A DNA stretch of 20,491 nt, taken from positions 1 through 20,491 of the forward strand of contig JBFHGX010000063.1 in the NCBI GenBank assembly GCA_041582875.1, written 5' to 3'. Shown here one piece after another: positions 1-7,571 of this stretch (positions within the stretch are counted from its first letter, which is position 1; each line of letters begins with the position of its first letter). Made by a program: the position numbers and the translations under genes. This DNA comes from UBA6244 sp041582875 (lineage in GTDB: Bacteria; Bacteroidota; Bacteroidia; Bacteroidales; F082). The notes beneath the pieces are model-generated. The model was given only the letters and a program-made list of their open reading frames with translations. It did no database searches and was not told the origin of the DNA.

Positions 1-693
1 CAAAATTACCGGGTTTTGGTCACAACCCTCACCAAGCGAATGGCCGAAGAACTCACCAAATATTTGATGGATCTGAACATCCAAACCCGATACATTCACT
101 CGGATGTAGATACCTTGGATCGGGTGGAAATTTTGCGTCAGTTACGTCTGGGAACTTTTGGCGTATTGGTGGGAGTAAATCTCCTTCGTGAAGGTCTCGA
201 CCTACCGGAAGTGGCTCTGGTTGCCATTCTGGATGCTGACAAAGAAGGCTTTTTGCGTTCAGCCCGATCACTAACACAAACTTCGGGGCGTGCAGCCCGT
301 AACCTGAACAGCAAGGTCATCATGTATGCTGACAAAATTACCCGTTCCATGGCACAAACCATCGACGAAACCAATCGACGACGCGAAAAACAATTGGCTT
401 ATAACGAAAAACATGGCATCACGCCCACTCAAATTATCAAATCGGTAGAATCCATCATGGGGCAAACCGGACTGGCAGCTAACAAGAAAGAAGCCGCCTA
501 TGTGGGCGGATCAAATCCTACCATCGCAGCCGATCCTGTGGTTCAATACATGAGTAGTAAAGAGATCGAGATGGCCATCAGTAAAAACAAAAAAGACATG
601 CAAGCTGCTGTAAAAGAACTCGATTTTATTGAAGCTGCCCGCTTACGCGATGAGAATAAAGTTCTAGAAAAACTACTCAATAACCACGAATAA
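1..693 (+). CDS. uvrB: UvrABC system protein B, C-terminal part (5' end outside window)
   Basis: UvrB is the helicase-like damage-verification subunit of nucleotide excision repair; it is loaded by UvrA and recruits UvrC. The frame is open from base 1 (first residues QNYRV), so about 230 C-terminal residues of a protein usually near 670 aa are present. Helicase motif V (VNLLREGLDLPEV) and motif VI (QTSGRAARN) are visible, followed by the UvrB-typical YADKIT, ETNRRR and HGITP stretches. The last 40 residues form the UVR motif (KELDFIEAARLRDE) that contacts UvrC. Motif VI carries Ser where Ile is usual, a minor variant. The next gene starts 12 bp downstream on the same strand, so the two are probably cotranscribed. 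Identification is firm; the Walker A half and beta-hairpin lie outside the window. Confidence 0.96.
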   Translation, partial: QNYRVLVTTLTKRMAEELTKYLMDLNIQTRYIHSDVDTLDRVEILRQLRLGTFGVLVGVNLLREGLDLPEVALVAILDADKEGFLRSARSLTQTSGRAARNLNSKVIMYADKITRSMAQTIDETNRRREKQLAYNEKHGITPTQIIKSVESIMGQTGLAANKKEAAYVGGSNPTIAADPVVQYMSSKEIEMAISKNKKDMQAAVKELDFIEAARLRDENKVLEKLLNNHE

Positions 694-705
694 CGACTCA
701 TAATC

Positions 706-2142
706 ATGAAACATACCTTGATTCCAACAGACCGTAAAGCACTAACAATCAACATAGATACAAACCTATACGGAACCTTTGCCGAAATTGGCGGAGGTCA
801 GGAAGTTGCTCGGCATTTTTTTATGGCAGGAGGTTCGGCCAATACCGTAGCCAAATCGGTTTCGGCCTACGATAAGAGTTTTAGCGATGCTTCGTATAAC
901 AAAAACAAACCGGGAAGACATGTAAGCGAGGAGCGATTGAACAAAATGCTTGATATCGAATACAAACAATTGGTTGGTGTTTTGGATGACAGAAGCAATG
1001 ATTTCTGCTTTTTCACCCTCGCCGATACGGTGGAAACCATCAATTATACCAAATCCAATTACAGTCACGGCTGGATGGGAATAAAATTCCAACTCAACCC
1101 CAACACCCCTTCTAATACCGTTATCATTCACCTTAAACTACTCGAAAATGATGCCGTTCTGCAACAGCAAACCATTGGAACCATCGGTGTAAACCTATTG
1201 TATGCTTGTAAATATTACCATGACTCACCCAATGATTTTTTAAAGTCACTTACTGACAATCTCTCCATGGATCGGTTTCGCATAACAATGATGCGCATGT
1301 CAGGACCAGATTTGGATTATGTAGACAACCGACTATTGGCCGTGCAACTTGTTAAAAATAAGATGACGCAATCCATCATGTTTGATAAACATGGAGATGT
1401 GCAACAACCGTCGGACATGCTATACAAGAAAAATGTGCTTGCTTTACGCGGAAGTTTTCGCCCCATCACCTATATTACCCGCGACATCCTGAGCAAAAGT
1501 GCCGAATTATTTGCCCGTGATGAAGATTACGATCCAAGCAACACCCTGTCTTTCTGTGAATTAACATTGAATAACCTTACCATGAAAGGAGCATTTGACG
1601 ATCAGGATTTTCTTGAACGCATCAACATGCTCAATGCCATTGGTCAGAATGTAATGGTTTCAGATATCAGAGAATACTACAAATTGGTTGAGTTCTTTTC
1701 TCAATTTAAAATCAAGAATTTAAGGATCGTAATGGGCGTGCCAACCTTTGAAAAAGTGGTTTCAAAAAAGTATTACACCGATCTAAAAGCAGGTATTTTG
1801 GAGGCCATGGCCAAACTATTTCCCAGCAACATGAAATTATACATCTACCCCACCATCAAAGATGTAAAAGGTGAGAAAATAATGCAGCGGGCCAAAGACG
1901 TTAAAATGGAGAAGGATGTAAAACTGCTAATTGATTATTTGCAAACCAAGCGCTCCGTATTAGATTTGGACACTTCCATGTCGCATCAACTGCATATCCG
2001 ATCGCATGAAGTACTGTCGATGCTTCAATCAGAAAATCAGGATTGGGAAAAATATGTTCCCATGAATGTCGCCAACATGATTCACGAACGTGGTTTGTTT
2101 AAAAGCGATAAAAAGAAAACCCAAAAGACTAAAACCCTTTAA
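706..2142 (+). CDS. Conserved 478-aa protein of unknown function downstream of uvrB
   Basis: ATG start 12 bp after the uvrB stop, so probably the second gene of a uvrB operon. The protein is soluble-looking: no signal peptide and no membrane segment. The N-terminus has a glycine-rich stretch (FAEIGGGQEVARHFF) followed by MAGGSANTVAKSVSAYDKS. The C-terminal tail is lysine-rich (KSDKKKTQKTKTL). From memory, homologues occur widely in Bacteroidota and some cyanobacteria. They carry unreliable database names such as nicotinate-nucleotide adenylyltransferase or TonB-dependent receptor. I see neither a nucleotidyltransferase HxGH motif nor any outer-membrane receptor feature, so I assign no function. 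The 3' end overlaps the convergent minus-strand gene by 14 bp. That the gene is real is near certain from its length, start spacing and coding character. Confidence 0.9.
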   Translation: MKHTLIPTDRKALTINIDTNLYGTFAEIGGGQEVARHFFMAGGSANTVAKSVSAYDKSFSDASYNKNKPGRHVSEERLNKMLDIEYKQLVGVLDDRSNDFCFFTLADTVETINYTKSNYSHGWMGIKFQLNPNTPSNTVIIHLKLLENDAVLQQQTIGTIGVNLLYACKYYHDSPNDFLKSLTDNLSMDRFRITMMRMSGPDLDYVDNRLLAVQLVKNKMTQSIMFDKHGDVQQPSDMLYKKNVLALRGSFRPITYITRDILSKSAELFARDEDYDPSNTLSFCELTLNNLTMKGAFDDQDFLERINMLNAIGQNVMVSDIREYYKLVEFFSQFKIKNLRIVMGVPTFEKVVSKKYYTDLKAGILEAMAKLFPSNMKLYIYPTIKDVKGEKIMQRAKDVKMEKDVKLLIDYLQTKRSVLDLDTSMSHQLHIRSHEVLSMLQSENQDWEKYVPMNVANMIHERGLFKSDKKKTQKTKTL

Positions 2143-2539
2143 AGATGCGCGCTTGAGATACACCAAGGGCTTGCAAATCAAGATCAAGAAAATATCCAAA
2201 TGGGGTTTGAGCAGTTATATAGTCGGTATTTTTTAAGCGCGACTCAACTTTATCGAACAATGCTTTTGTGAAATGCGGTTCGGCTTTGGTTTCGGCAAGA
2301 TGGGCAAAAGAATGCAAGATAATTTTATCGGTATCGTTCTTCTTAGCGGCCCATTTTAAGTTCTTAAGTAATTTATCTTCCACCTTTTTGGAATCAGACT
2401 CGTCCTGTTCTTCGGCATGAATAAAAGCCACCAATACCTGTTCAAACTCAGCCCCCTGATGAACTTCAGGGAAATCTTCCAATGTTCTTGAAACGGGAAT
2501 ATAGGCAAACCGGCTGGCATAAATCATCAATAGTTTCAT
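2129..2539 (-). CDS. Freestanding archaeal-type threonyl-tRNA synthetase editing domain protein
   Basis: A 136-aa protein matching the N-terminal editing domain of archaeal ThrRS (tRNA-Thr_ED family, D-aminoacyl-tRNA deacylase-like fold). The recognisable signatures are the N-terminal strand MKLLMIYASRFAY, the EFEQVLVAFIHAEE strand, HSFAHL at about residues 76-81 and TPFGYF at about 112-117; archaeal ThrRS has equivalents PFAHL and APFGYY. In archaea this domain hydrolyses Ser-tRNA(Thr). No synthetase catalytic or anticodon-binding domain is attached, so a trans-editing or deacylase role is inferred. Bacterial ThrRS normally uses an unrelated N2 editing domain, which makes a second editor notable. 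A good minus-strand promoter lies just upstream (2558-2586), giving a short leader. The 3' end overlaps the convergent 478-aa gene by 14 bp. Confidence 0.82.
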   Translation of the reverse strand: MKLLMIYASRFAYIPVSRTLEDFPEVHQGAEFEQVLVAFIHAEEQDESDSKKVEDKLLKNLKWAAKKNDTDKIILHSFAHLAETKAEPHFTKALFDKVESRLKNTDYITAQTPFGYFLDLDLQALGVSQARIFKGF

Positions 2540-2557
2540 CGTTCAGTTAATTTTAAG

Positions 2558-2586
2558 CAAATGTAATTAAAACTCTTTCGATGCAA
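2558..2586 (-). promoter_or_regulatory. Bacteroidota-type promoter for the ThrRS-editing-domain gene
   Basis: On the minus strand the -7 box TACATTTG (plus-strand 2558-2565) fits TAnnTTTG exactly. A TTG (2584-2586) stands 18 nt upstream of it as the -33 element. The start codon is 18 nt downstream of the box, implying a very short leader. Confidence 0.55.
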
Positions 2587-2639
2587 GCCAGTGGACTATA
2601 CTCTTCTTTTGCAAGTCACATATACTAATCAAATCTTGC

Positions 2640-2647
2640 TATCTTTG
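2640..2647 (+). promoter_or_regulatory. -7 box of the rarA promoter
   Basis: TATCTTTG fits the TAnnTTTG consensus exactly and lies 42 nt before the ATG at 2690. No TTG is found at the usual spacing upstream; the closest TTTTG is 28 nt away. The box decides the start of rarA, because the upstream GTG at 2591 would precede the promoter. Confidence 0.5.
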
Positions 2648-2689
2648 CGTCGGAGTTTAAACCAAAACGTTTTTCCAAATCACCTGACA

Positions 2690-3961
2690 ATGAACAACAT
2701 CCCCTTAGCGGAACAACTTCGACCACAATCACTCGACACCTATGTAGGTCAGGAACACCTGACGGGATCGAATGCCATTCTGGGTCGAAGCATTGCGTCA
2801 GGAAATATTCCATCCATGATACTTTGGGGACCCCCAGGTGTTGGAAAAACAACACTGGCCCACATCATATCAAAAACACTAAAACGTGAGTTTTACACCT
2901 TAAGTGCCATAAGTTCAGGAGTTAAAGATGTAAGACAGGTGATTGCCCAAGCAGGGATGTTTGGCGGTTCGGCAATATTGTTCATCGATGAAATCCATCG
3001 CTTCAGCAAATCGCAGCAGGATTCCCTTTTGGGTGCCGTTGAAAAGGGAACCATAACCCTGATTGGTGCTACTACTGAAAACCCATCCTTCGAAGTCATT
3101 TCTCCTCTCCTTTCCAGATGTCAGGTGTATATTCTCAAGTCTCTTGAAAAAGAGGCACTGGAAAACTTGTTAATCAGAGGAATAAAACGATTAGAAGAGC
3201 AATTTGAAGTTAACATTGAATTATCAGAAAGCGAAGCCCTGTTGGGGATTTCTGGTGGTGATGCGCGAAAACTCCTCAATGCCCTGGAATTGGTGGTCTA
3301 TCAGGAAAAAATAACCAAAAAGCAGATTGTTATCTCCAATGATCTGGTGAAGCAAGTCATTCAGGAAAACCTGGCCATCTACGACAAACAAGGCGAAATG
3401 CATTACGACATTATTTCGGCCTTTATCAAATCGATGCGTGGAAGCGATCCCAACGCTGCGGTTTATTGGCTGGCGCGCATGATTGAGGGAGGCGAAGATC
3501 CAAAATTCATTGCCCGACGCATGTTGATTCTGGCTTCCGAAGACATCGGTAATGCCAATCCCAATGCCCTGCTGTTGGCCAATGCCTGTTTTGATGCCAT
3601 TGCCAAAATTGGCTGGCCCGAAGGTCGGATTATCTTATCGCAAACAGCTGTTTATCTGGCCAATTCACCTAAAAGCAATTCCACCTACAGGGCCATTAAA
3701 GAGGCACAGGCATTGGTTCAAAAAACAGGGAACCTTGCTGTTCCACTACATTTGCGAAATGCACCTACCAAGCTCATGAAATCCATAGGATATGGAAAGG
3801 ATTACGAATATGCCCATCAGCATCCGGGTAACTTTGTAGATCACGAATTTTTACCGGAAAACATAAAAGGGATGATGTTTTATGAACCCGGAAACAATCC
3901 CCGCGAAAATGATGAACGCAAGCGCATGAAAGAGCGTTGGAAATCAAAATATAATTACTAA
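2690..3961 (+). CDS. rarA: Replication-associated recombination protein A (RarA/MgsA AAA+ ATPase)
   Basis: RarA is a clamp-loader-like AAA+ ATPase acting at stalled replication forks. The 423-aa product starting MNNIPLAEQLRPQ has the family's typical N-terminus and length. Visible motifs are Walker A GPPGVGKTT (about residues 47-55), Walker B ILFIDEIHR (D100, E101), sensor 1 GATTENPSF (about 126-134) and an arginine finger in LSRC (R143). The C-terminal tetramerisation region is present, including SAFIKSMRGSDPNAA, WLARMIEGGEDP and the late HPGNFVDHEFLP motif. The frame is open 99 bp further upstream to a GTG at 2591, but a -7 box at 2640-2647 lies inside that extension and family members begin at the ATG used here. 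A small unknown gene follows after 5 bp. Confidence 0.95.
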   Translation: MNNIPLAEQLRPQSLDTYVGQEHLTGSNAILGRSIASGNIPSMILWGPPGVGKTTLAHIISKTLKREFYTLSAISSGVKDVRQVIAQAGMFGGSAILFIDEIHRFSKSQQDSLLGAVEKGTITLIGATTENPSFEVISPLLSRCQVYILKSLEKEALENLLIRGIKRLEEQFEVNIELSESEALLGISGGDARKLLNALELVVYQEKITKKQIVISNDLVKQVIQENLAIYDKQGEMHYDIISAFIKSMRGSDPNAAVYWLARMIEGGEDPKFIARRMLILASEDIGNANPNALLLANACFDAIAKIGWPEGRIILSQTAVYLANSPKSNSTYRAIKEAQALVQKTGNLAVPLHLRNAPTKLMKSIGYGKDYEYAHQHPGNFVDHEFLPENIKGMMFYEPGNNPRENDERKRMKERWKSKYNY

Positions 3962-3966
3962 TCAAC

Positions 3967-4383
3967 ATGGAAATTAACTTATTACAATCACTTATCGACC
4001 ACAGTTACGAATATGCTGTAGACTTACTCGACGACACAGGTGAATTTTATCCATTTGCTGCCTTTACCGACAAAGCCGGTCAGGTGCATCCGTTAGAATT
4101 TGAAGTGGATAAAAATAAAATGCCCAACAATAGCCAAGTGCTTGAAGCATTAACCGCATGGTGCACAAAAGAGTATGAAAGCAAAGGGATTACGGGATAT
4201 GCATTGGTTTTTGAAGCTGCCGTTACCCTTGAAGAGGGAAAGCCCGCGATTGACACCATTTGCATGGACATTGCAACTGTCGATGAGGAAAACTTGCCTA
4301 TTTACTATTTCCCCTATGAATTAAAGGAAGAGGGCAAAGTAGTTTACGGAGAGGCTTTTGCGGTTCATCGCACCAACCTTTGA
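3967..4383 (+). CDS. Small acidic protein of unknown function, cotranscribed with rarA
   Basis: A 138-aa product starting 5 bp after the rarA stop, so translational coupling or one operon is likely. It is rich in Glu and Asp, with no signal peptide, no transmembrane segment and no catalytic motif I recognise. The alternating hydrophobic pattern (GYALVFEAAVTLEEG, TICMDIATVDEENL, IYYFPYELKEEGKVVYG) suggests a mixed or beta-rich cytosolic fold. I do not recognise the family. The last 19 bp overlap tail-to-tail with the minus-strand transporter gene. Length, start position and codon use support a real gene; position alone does not support a role in DNA repair. Confidence 0.8.
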   Translation: MEINLLQSLIDHSYEYAVDLLDDTGEFYPFAAFTDKAGQVHPLEFEVDKNKMPNNSQVLEALTAWCTKEYESKGITGYALVFEAAVTLEEGKPAIDTICMDIATVDEENLPIYYFPYELKEEGKVVYGEAFAVHRTNL

Positions 4384-5639
4384 TCACGCTTATATGACCA
4401 AATCATTAAAACAACCGCACCAAAGGCAACAGTGCTACCTAGGATAAAGGTTGGAGTAAAGCCAAACATTTCATAAAAAAACACACCTAAAAGAGGAGCT
4501 ACAATAGCCCTAAGCCCGGTAAGACTAAGATGTAGCGACTGGTAGGTTCCGGCTTCGCTGGGTTCACAAAAATAGGATGAGCCAATATTCCATAGCAGCA
4601 CCATAGTGGCGGCGAAAACTCCATGAAACAGGATGTAAAAAATCAATGTGTAATAAATAGTAACTCCCAAAATTTCAAAATTGCCCGGAAAAATTCTGGT
4701 AGCTGCAACCGCTAAAATATACAGGCCCAAAGCGGAAAAGGCATAAACACCAAACTTACGTGGATCAATATCACCAAGGAGCTTACCAAAAAATGGCAGG
4801 AGAATGATCGCCAATATGTTATAAGCATTCCTATAAAAGGCTACACTGCTATAATTCAGGTTTAAGGCTTCATAAAAATAAATGGTAATTACCGTGTAGG
4901 TGATCATAAATGAAAAACCATACATCATAAATCCCCATTCAAAATGGCGATAAGGAACGTTATTTTTCAAGATAGCAACCATTTCTTTGATTGATTTCCC
5001 TACAGAAGTGAAAATGTTTTGTCGGGTTCCAACCTCGATATCTGGAGCAGGAATCTGTGAAAGTACAAAAACAGAGGCCGAGGCCAATATACCAATCACG
5101 GGCAGAATGAGGGTAAAAACCGACTGATCAATATCCAGCAAGTATCCGTACACAAAAGTCACAACCAACATTAGAATCTTATTCACAGAAGTGGCATAAC
5201 TATATAATTTTCCAAAGTTAGTGTGTGAGTAATTATTTTTAAGCAGGAAATTAATATTGGGATAAATCACCACATTTCCGGCAAAATAAATCAGGAATAA
5301 CATCAAATAAATGTGATGATAGATGGGGTCTGCAACCATGTTTTCCACTGAATGTGGAAAAAAGAACACCAATAACAAGGGCAGCCGGGTAATAAGTGCA
5401 GTAATCCGAAGCAGTCGTTTCCGATTTTTAATCCGCTTTAGCCACTCATTAATCAATATCAGAAACAAAAAAACCAACATGCTGAACTGAAAAAGCAATC
5501 CCATTTGGTAATTCGATCCGCCCAAACTTTTTATAAAAACAAACTCATTCAGCGCCAACACCCCTAATACAACCCCTTCGATTACCATGTAAATCAAGTG
5601 AAGCTTAAAAGTATATTTTTCGTTTTTAGCCAGTTGCAT
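4365..5639 (-). CDS. MFS-like multi-pass membrane transporter
   Basis: A 424-aa hydrophobic protein with roughly 12 predicted membrane helices, starting MQLAKNEKYTFKLHLIYMVIEGVVLG. A basic cytoplasmic loop (EWLKRIKNRKRLLR) follows the second helix, as in the loop 2-3 region of major facilitator permeases. A longer polar central segment (IPAPDIEVGTRQNIFTSVGKSIKEM) separates two six-helix halves. The substrate cannot be read from the sequence. A TACCTTTG -7 box lies 28 bp upstream on the minus strand. The gene stands alone on its strand, and its 3' end overlaps the small rarA-linked gene by 19 bp. The MFS assignment rests on topology rather than on a strong signature, so other 12-helix permease families remain possible. 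Confidence 0.78.
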   Translation of the reverse strand: MQLAKNEKYTFKLHLIYMVIEGVVLGVLALNEFVFIKSLGGSNYQMGLLFQFSMLVFLFLILINEWLKRIKNRKRLLRITALITRLPLLLVFFFPHSVENMVADPIYHHIYLMLFLIYFAGNVVIYPNINFLLKNNYSHTNFGKLYSYATSVNKILMLVVTFVYGYLLDIDQSVFTLILPVIGILASASVFVLSQIPAPDIEVGTRQNIFTSVGKSIKEMVAILKNNVPYRHFEWGFMMYGFSFMITYTVITIYFYEALNLNYSSVAFYRNAYNILAIILLPFFGKLLGDIDPRKFGVYAFSALGLYILAVAATRIFPGNFEILGVTIYYTLIFYILFHGVFAATMVLLWNIGSSYFCEPSEAGTYQSLHLSLTGLRAIVAPLLGVFFYEMFGFTPTFILGSTVAFGAVVLMIWSYKRDQRLVR

Positions 5640-5667
5640 TCTATCTATTCTTGATCAATTTGGTGGG

Positions 5668-5675
5668 CAAAGGTA
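5668..5675 (-). promoter_or_regulatory. -7 box upstream of the MFS-like gene
   Basis: On the minus strand this reads TACCTTTG, an exact TAnnTTTG match 28 nt upstream of the start codon. No TTG at the expected -33 position was found. Confidence 0.45.
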
Positions 5676-5833
5676 CAAAACCCTAAAGAGCCTCCACCGG
5701 AATCTGAGTCAATTAAATAAAATGATATTCAAGTTAAACATCCTCGTCACGAAAAAAGCCATACCAATCCTGAAGATGTGATGTTTATAGAAACAGAAGT
5801 TCTAAAACTTAACAAAAATTTAAAAAACCATCG

Positions 5834-5841
5834 TATCATTG
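5834..5841 (+). promoter_or_regulatory. Possible -7 box for the acyltransferase gene
   Basis: TATCATTG differs from TAnnTTTG at one base and ends 4 nt before the ATG at 5846, so the transcript would be almost leaderless. Weak support. Confidence 0.3.
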
Positions 5842-5845
5842 CATC

Positions 5846-6736
5846 ATGAAATTAATCTCCACCGGACTCTTTTTGTTCTTCGTTATGTTAATCGGGCTGA
5901 TCCCGTTCAGGGTATTATACTTTTTCAGCGATTTTATGCGCTTTGTGCTTTACGACCTCATCGGTTACCGAAGATCTGTGGTTCAAATAAACCTGAGAGA
6001 TTGCTTTCCTGATAAAACAGATGCCGAAATCAAGCGGCTGACCAAACTAAGTTATACCAACCTAACGGATGTCATTGTAGAAAGCATCAAGGCTTTTACC
6101 ATGACTGATAAGCAATTGGTGAAACGATACAAACTACTTCAACTTGAAAACTTGGTTCCTTATGAACAAAATGGCCGTGATTTCATTCTGGCTACTTGTC
6201 ACTATAGCAATTGGGAATGGGGAAGCCTTGCTCCCGCCTTACAGGTAAAGCACAAGCTCATAGCGCTTTACAAACCTCTAAGCAACAAATACATGGATCA
6301 CATTCTCAGAAAAAGCAGGAGCAGAACAGGCACTGAATTGGCCTCCATATATGCCACAAGACAAGCCTTTGAGACCAAAAGAAACCAAGCCGTGGCTTAT
6401 ATGATGGCTGCAGATCAAAACCCCGGGAATCCAAAAAAAGCCATTTGGATTAATTTTTTAGGACGGCCTACTGCATTTTTAGACGGGGTAGAGCGGTATG
6501 CAAAACAATTTGACCTACCAATTGTATTTGCTGACATTCAGCGAGTAAAGAGGGGTTATTACACCATTAAACTCGACACCTTGGTAAGCGATCCACGAAC
6601 ATTACCTCACGGCGAAATTACCCGCAGGTATGTGGAGAGACTCGTCAAGGCCATTGAGCACCAACCCGAGAACTGGCTTTGGTCGCACAAGCGTTGGAAA
6701 ATGCAATTACCCAAAGGGACAGAAGTTTATGGATGA
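5846..6736 (+). CDS. LpxL/HtrB-family lysophospholipid (lipid A) acyltransferase
   Basis: A 296-aa protein with an N-terminal membrane anchor (residues about 5-30, LISTGLFLFFVMLIGLIPF). A lipid A biosynthesis acyltransferase domain follows. The catalytic HX4E motif is visible as H119 to E124 in CHYSNWE. The later AADQNPGN stretch and the WLWSHKRWK motif near the C-terminus (about 280-288) are typical of LpxL/LpxM late acyltransferases. These transfer a secondary acyl chain to lipid A at the inner membrane; Bacteroidota homologues may instead act on aminolipids. The length fits the family (about 300 aa). The gene is monocistronic, with a possible -7 box immediately upstream, and is followed 85 bp later by tRNA-Arg on the same strand. 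Confidence 0.88.
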   Translation: MKLISTGLFLFFVMLIGLIPFRVLYFFSDFMRFVLYDLIGYRRSVVQINLRDCFPDKTDAEIKRLTKLSYTNLTDVIVESIKAFTMTDKQLVKRYKLLQLENLVPYEQNGRDFILATCHYSNWEWGSLAPALQVKHKLIALYKPLSNKYMDHILRKSRSRTGTELASIYATRQAFETKRNQAVAYMMAADQNPGNPKKAIWINFLGRPTAFLDGVERYAKQFDLPIVFADIQRVKRGYYTIKLDTLVSDPRTLPHGEITRRYVERLVKAIEHQPENWLWSHKRWKMQLPKGTEVYG

Positions 6737-6803
6737 GTCCAAAGAAAAATCAATAATACCCATGATTTTTTTCAATTTTCAATACACCAAAAGAAATCTT
6801 TTA

Positions 6804-6811
6804 TATCTTTG
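6804..6811 (+). promoter_or_regulatory. -7 box of the tRNA-Arg promoter
   Basis: TATCTTTG matches TAnnTTTG exactly and ends 10 nt before the tRNA 5' end, a normal distance for a short-leader tRNA transcript. Confidence 0.55.
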
Positions 6812-6821
6812 CACTCGTTTT

Positions 6822-6895
6822 GGACTCGTAGCATAATTGGATAGTGCACCTGACTACGGATCAGGAGGTTGCAGGTTCGAGTCCTGCCGGGTTCA
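6822..6895 (+). tRNA. tRNA-Arg (anticodon ACG)
   Basis: A 74-nt cloverleaf that can be folded by hand. The acceptor GGACTCG pairs with CGGGTTC (two wobbles). The D stem GCAT pairs with GTGC, the anticodon stem CCTGA pairs with TCAGG with loop CTACGGA, and the T arm is GCAGG-TTCGAGT-CCTGC. The anticodon ACG is at 6856-6858; A34 is expected to be edited to inosine and to read CGU, CGC and CGA. Discriminator A at 6895; no encoded CCA. A Rho-independent terminator follows 5 nt later. Confidence 0.96.
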
Positions 6896-6900
6896 CGGTA

Positions 6901-6930
6901 GCCACCCTTAACAGGGTGGCTTTCTTTTTT
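6901..6930 (+). terminator. Rho-independent terminator of tRNA-Arg
   Basis: Perfect 8-bp stem GCCACCCT / AGGGTGGC with a 4-nt loop, followed by TTTCTTTTTT. Confidence 0.9.
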
Positions 6931-6984
6931 CATGAGGGTTTGGTTTTTATTGGTACGTAACTCGGTACGCAAATAGTAAAATAA

Positions 6985-7100
6985 AGAATCTTAGCCAACA
7001 GCAATACCTTGACCTTGAAAGAATCCACTACAAAATTACATACACCTCCGAAATTTCAACCCGGAAACGCTTCCCAGCGGATTGACGCTATTGGTCAAGG
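6985..7100 (+). other. Open 5' exon-like segment before the group II intron
   Basis: From 6985 one plus-strand frame stays open up to the intron 5' end, reading about 38 residues including TKLHTPPKFQPG and SQRIDAIGQG. It has no start codon and follows a stop at 6982, so it may be a gene remnant interrupted by the intron. I do not recognise the protein. It could also be a chance open frame. Confidence 0.3.
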
Positions 7101-7571
7101 GTGCGACTATTGCTCTTTTACACAATCTCACAAGCTCATCCAACCGCATTCATATTGAACTCAAGTTATTATTATACTGAGTTATAAGTATAGCGGATAC
7201 CTGATTACTGGCTATACGGCAGGCGGCTTACAAAGGGCAAGAACTATATTTGGTCTCAGTTATGTAACTCGGGAACCTGCATGGAGATGCAAAGGGAAAT
7301 GCACAATGGAATCAATCCAGAGGCAAAAAACCGAAGTGGCATGCAGGGGCGGACTGACTCGTAGAAGTGATAATCCCGATCGCTATCAGGAGTATTGGAA
7401 ATGGAGCAAAGGGGTTAGCTAATTTATTGCTGTTTTTTACCAACTTTTCGAAGGATGAGCTTATATTTACAGCGTGAATTAGAAGAGCCTTGTGATGGGA
7501 GACTATCAAGCATGGTTCTATGAGTTCCGATGAGTATTGGAATGGAGTGAAATTCCCCTTTCCTACTCGAC
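7101..7571 (+). mobile_element. Group II intron without reverse transcriptase ORF (ribozyme core only)
   Basis: The 5' end GTGCGAC matches the group II GUGYG consensus. Domain I-III landmarks familiar from chloroplast-like bacterial introns follow in order: AACTCGGGAACCTGCATGG (7266-7284), AAAGGGAAATGCACAATGG (7291-7309), and GGGGCGGACTGACTCGTAG (7346-7364). Domain V is a canonical 34 nt (7485-7518), beginning GAGCC with the AGC catalytic triad, a GAGA tetraloop and a closing GGTTC. A domain VI-like hairpin (GAGTA at 7532 with TACTC at 7564) precedes the 3' end CTACTCGAC. Domain IV, which normally holds a roughly 1.3-1.5 kb reverse transcriptase/maturase ORF, is reduced to about 80 nt. T6 and T29 of domain V form a mismatch where most introns have G-C, hinting at decay or trans-dependence. 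The 3' boundary is uncertain by a few nt. Confidence 0.85.
7485..7518 (+). ncRNA. Group II intron domain V hairpin
   Basis: Exactly 34 nt, starting GAGCCTTGTG and ending GCATGGTTC. It forms the lower helix GAGCC/GGTTC, a 2-nt bulge (AG at 25-26), an upper helix TGATGG/CTATCA and a GAGA loop. The AGC triad at positions 2-4 is intact. One internal T-T mismatch (positions 6 and 29) is unusual. Confidence 0.85.

Noticed and set aside
2591..2689. GTG-initiated extension of rarA
   Set aside because: It lies upstream of a good -7 box and is absent from the family's usual N-terminus.
6870..6900. tRNA-Arg 3' end as an attachment site with a second copy
   Set aside because: No second copy of the tRNA 3' sequence and no integrase gene were found in the window.
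6772..6972. Minus-strand open frame reading GRTRTCNLLIRSQV
   Set aside because: It is the well-known spurious antisense translation of a tRNA gene; the cloverleaf and terminator on the plus strand explain the sequence.
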